Of a stretch of 64,000 nt of DNA, positions 62,079 through 64,000 are shown one piece after another. The notes under the pieces were generated by a model. The model saw only the letters and a program-made list of their open reading frames with translations. It had not been told where the DNA came from and made no database searches. Positions within the stretch are counted from its first letter, which is position 1. Each line of letters opens with the position of its first letter. The translations under genes were made by a program, and so were the position numbers. Source of the DNA: Glandiceps talaboti (lineage: Eukaryota; Hemichordata; Enteropneusta; Spengelidae); the NCBI RefSeq assembly GCF_964340395.1, contig NC_135550.1, positions 8,620,864 to 8,684,863 on the forward strand, given 5' to 3'.

Positions 62079-63111
62079 CTCGGTGAGTATCAATCTGCTA
62101 AGACAGTGCTCTATACCGCAGTGGCAGAGCGTAATAGTTTTGGTAGTACTGGAACTCTTTCTTGGGTGTAACTCGGAGTTTCACGCATATTGCGATCATC
62201 AGACACTCTGAGGCCTACTCTCTGGGTGTGCTGTATATATAGAGTGTAGACAATAGAAATACCATCACTATTGTCTGTGTCGGTGGGTAGGTGTTGTATG
62301 TGTGGAGGTGTTGGTTGTTATTGTGTGGGTTATTGGGTGCGGACAAGTAAGTGTTGGCGGGTTGTTACATGTTGGGCTTTGATGTTCCGTTAGTTAACGG
62401 ATTTAGTTTAGGTGATAGATGCTCTATTGAAGTTGGACAAATAAAACTTATTCTCGTGTCGGCATTTGGATATCAACTCAGTTCTTTTGTTTAGTGTGGA
62501 GCTTTTGTCTGCTTTAATAATAGTTAGTTTTTCGGTTAAACACAGGTTGCATCGTTTTGTTTTATTGGTGTATGCTTGGGCTTTCTTGCTGATGGACCAG
62601 GATACGGAAAAAGGCTCATTGTTTCTTTTCAGTTTCCAAATGTGTTTTGATAGTTCTGTGCTGTTTTCGTGTTTTTCATGTTTGAATGAGTGTTTGTGGT
62701 TGGCGTATCTCTGTTTGAAGTTGTTCTCTGTTAGACCGATATATACTTTTGTTTGTTTTCCGTGGACGGTGGCTTGGTATACGATGTTTTCCGTTTGGCA
62801 TTCGCCGTTCAGAGGGCAGGTGTCTTTCTGTCTGCAATTACAGGGTTTTTGGGTGGGTTTAGTTTCGCTGTTGGAGATGGTGGCGTTATGCGATTTGATT
62901 ATGGTAGCCATGTTTGGCATGCAGCTATAACTGACTTTGACATTGTTTCTGTTGAATATTTTGTGTAACTTGGAGTCTGCTGGGAAATGTTTTGTGATTA
63001 GGTTGAGGAATCGTTTGCCTACATTGGTGGCTACGTTTTTACTGTATGGTGGGTTAAACCAGATGGTGTTTCTATTTCTGTTTTTCTTGTTTTTCTGCGT
63101 CGGGGTGTTAT
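62077..63111 (-). mobile_element. Penelope-like element copy 1: C-terminal RT part, GIY-YIG endonuclease and 3' end
   Basis: On the minus strand the coding part runs from about 63111 to a stop at 62408. It starts within the reverse transcriptase thumb (PTQKNKKNRNRNTIWFNPPY), then NRNNVKVSYSCMPN, a zinc-finger-like CNCRQKDTCPLNGEC, and a GIY-YIG endonuclease (NIVYQATV, KVYIGLTENNFKQRYANHKHSF). This order is diagnostic of endonuclease-bearing Penelope-like elements. About 330 bp of 3' sequence with a hammerhead motif follows, ending at (TA)n. The 5' part is missing. The frame upstream of 63111 on this strand is antisense to copy 2 and is not part of this protein. Confidence 0.9.
62166..62206 (-). 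ncRNA. hammerhead ribozyme motif in Penelope 3' region
   Basis: Minus strand from 62206: GTGT (stem I), CTGATGA, stem-loop with CGCA/TGCG arms, GAAA, ACTCCGAGT minimal stem III, TT, then ACAC. GTGT pairs with ACAC. The core is complete. Relative to the 51.1 kb copy both sides of stem I have changed together (GTTGT/ACAAC to GTGT/ACAC), as expected if pairing is maintained. Confidence 0.75.
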
Positions 63112-64000
63112 TAGAATCCCTCAAATTTGCCGGCCAATACACCACCATATCAGACGAAGACAAACAAATTATCATGCACGCGCGGAAATCTCTCCTCTTC
63201 GATAAAACCAAACCATGGGTAAAAAAGAATAGCAATGGATCATTTGACGTCACAATGGGAAGCAACGACGGGGCCGAAATATGCGAACTGGTCGGAATAT
63301 TCATGCTACACAAATTAGCCAAAAAATACGGTAAAGAAAACATAGGTCTATATAGGGACGACGGACTCGCCGCCTTCAAGAACATCACCGGAAGTAAATC
63401 AGAAAGTATCAGAAAAGACATAACTAAAACCTTCAAAGCCATGGGGTTAAAAATAACCATACTCACCAATCTGAAAACCGTCAACTTTCTAGACATAACG
63501 CTCAACCTCAACAACGGTAAATATTACCCTTACAGGAAACCCAACGACAACCCCATGTACATACACACGCAGTCTAACCACCCACCCAGCATCATCAAGA
63601 ACATATCGTCAGCCATCGGCCGTAGAATTTCCGACATATCATCCGACGAACACATCTTCAACCAGGCAGCCCCACTGTACCAAAATGCACTAAAAACCAG
63701 CGGCCACAAAGAGAACATCACGTACACCAGCACCCCGACGCAGAAAAACAAGAAAAACAGAAATAGAAACACCATCTGGTTTAACCCACCATACAGTAAA
63801 AACGTAGCCACCAATGTAGGCAAACGATTCCTCAACCTAATCACAAAACATTTCCCAGCAGACTCCAAGTTACACAAAATATTCAACAGAAACAATGTCA
63901 AAGTCAGTTATAGCTGCATGCCAAACATGGCTACCATAATCAAATCGCATAACGCCACCATCTCCAACAGCGAAACTAAACCCACCCAAAAACCCTGTAA
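63112..64000 (+). mobile_element. Penelope-like element copy 2: reverse transcriptase, runs off the window
   Basis: Open on the plus strand from about 63112 to the window end with no stop. Text includes KSLLFDKTKPWVKK, the catalytic YRDDGLA (YRDD at 63351-63362), FLDITLNLNNGKYYPYRKPN and IHTQSNHPPSI, then the thumb text shared with copy 1. This is the Penelope/telomerase-related reverse transcriptase. The 5' part is missing, cut at the junction with copy 1. The part after 63728 is an inverted near-identical copy of 62839-63111. The open frame and identity indicate a recent insertion. Confidence 0.9.

Noticed and set aside
62408-63514. A single 368-codon minus-strand protein
   Set aside because: Codons upstream of about 63111 are antisense to Penelope copy 2. 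Only the part from 63111 to 62408 is real coding sequence.

Overview
The window is eukaryotic nuclear DNA from an invertebrate animal. Coding exons are short, with GT-AG introns of roughly 0.2 to 3 kb. The rest is dominated by microsatellites, LINEs, a DIRS fossil, Penelope-like elements and fold-back DNA elements. Gene and repeat content would fit an invertebrate deuterostome such as an amphioxus or acorn worm, but I cannot fix the species from sequence alone.

Layout. 0-3.3 kb: the 3' part of a broken LINE followed by a decayed DIRS retroelement. 3.4-4.1 kb: a Penelope 3' end with a hammerhead-like motif between (TA)n tracts, bracketed by a 30-bp direct repeat. 4.1-9 kb: an orphan ORF, tandem and dispersed repeats and a 434-bp MITE. 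9.2-10.7 kb (minus): an intronless CoA-dependent acyltransferase / condensation-domain gene. 10.7-17.1 kb: gene-poor DNA. 17.2-28.7 kb (plus): a complete 14-exon SLC5-type sodium/solute symporter gene (692 aa). 28.7-35 kb: tandem repeats and a Harbinger-like non-autonomous transposon. 35.2-36.2 kb: a nucleotide-diphospho-sugar transferase gene with one apparent frameshift, followed by a long minisatellite. 41.9-52.9 kb (plus): a second complete SLC5-type gene (660 aa, 15 coding exons), the tandem paralogue of the first. 53.1-53.9 kb: LINE fragment. 54.5-57.7 kb (minus): a complete 4-exon SLC16-type monocarboxylate transporter (484 aa). 59.1-62.0 kb: a nearly full-length but broken LINE of the CR1/Rex1 type. 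62.1-64.0 kb: two Penelope-like elements joined head to head, one carrying the GIY-YIG endonuclease and 3' end, the other the YRDD reverse transcriptase and running off the window.

The host genes are mostly membrane transport: two SLC5 paralogues on the plus strand and a convergent SLC16 gene. I reconstructed exon structures by eye from splice sites, phase and family conservation. All three transporter reading frames close exactly, and 12 of the 14 exon positions in the two SLC5 genes agree in phase and nearly all in exact length. The most unusual signals are the hammerhead-ribozyme motifs in three Penelope termini, the 51-bp inverted Penelope end at 51.1 kb, and a tandem array that repeats the 5' splice site of SLC5 exon 10.
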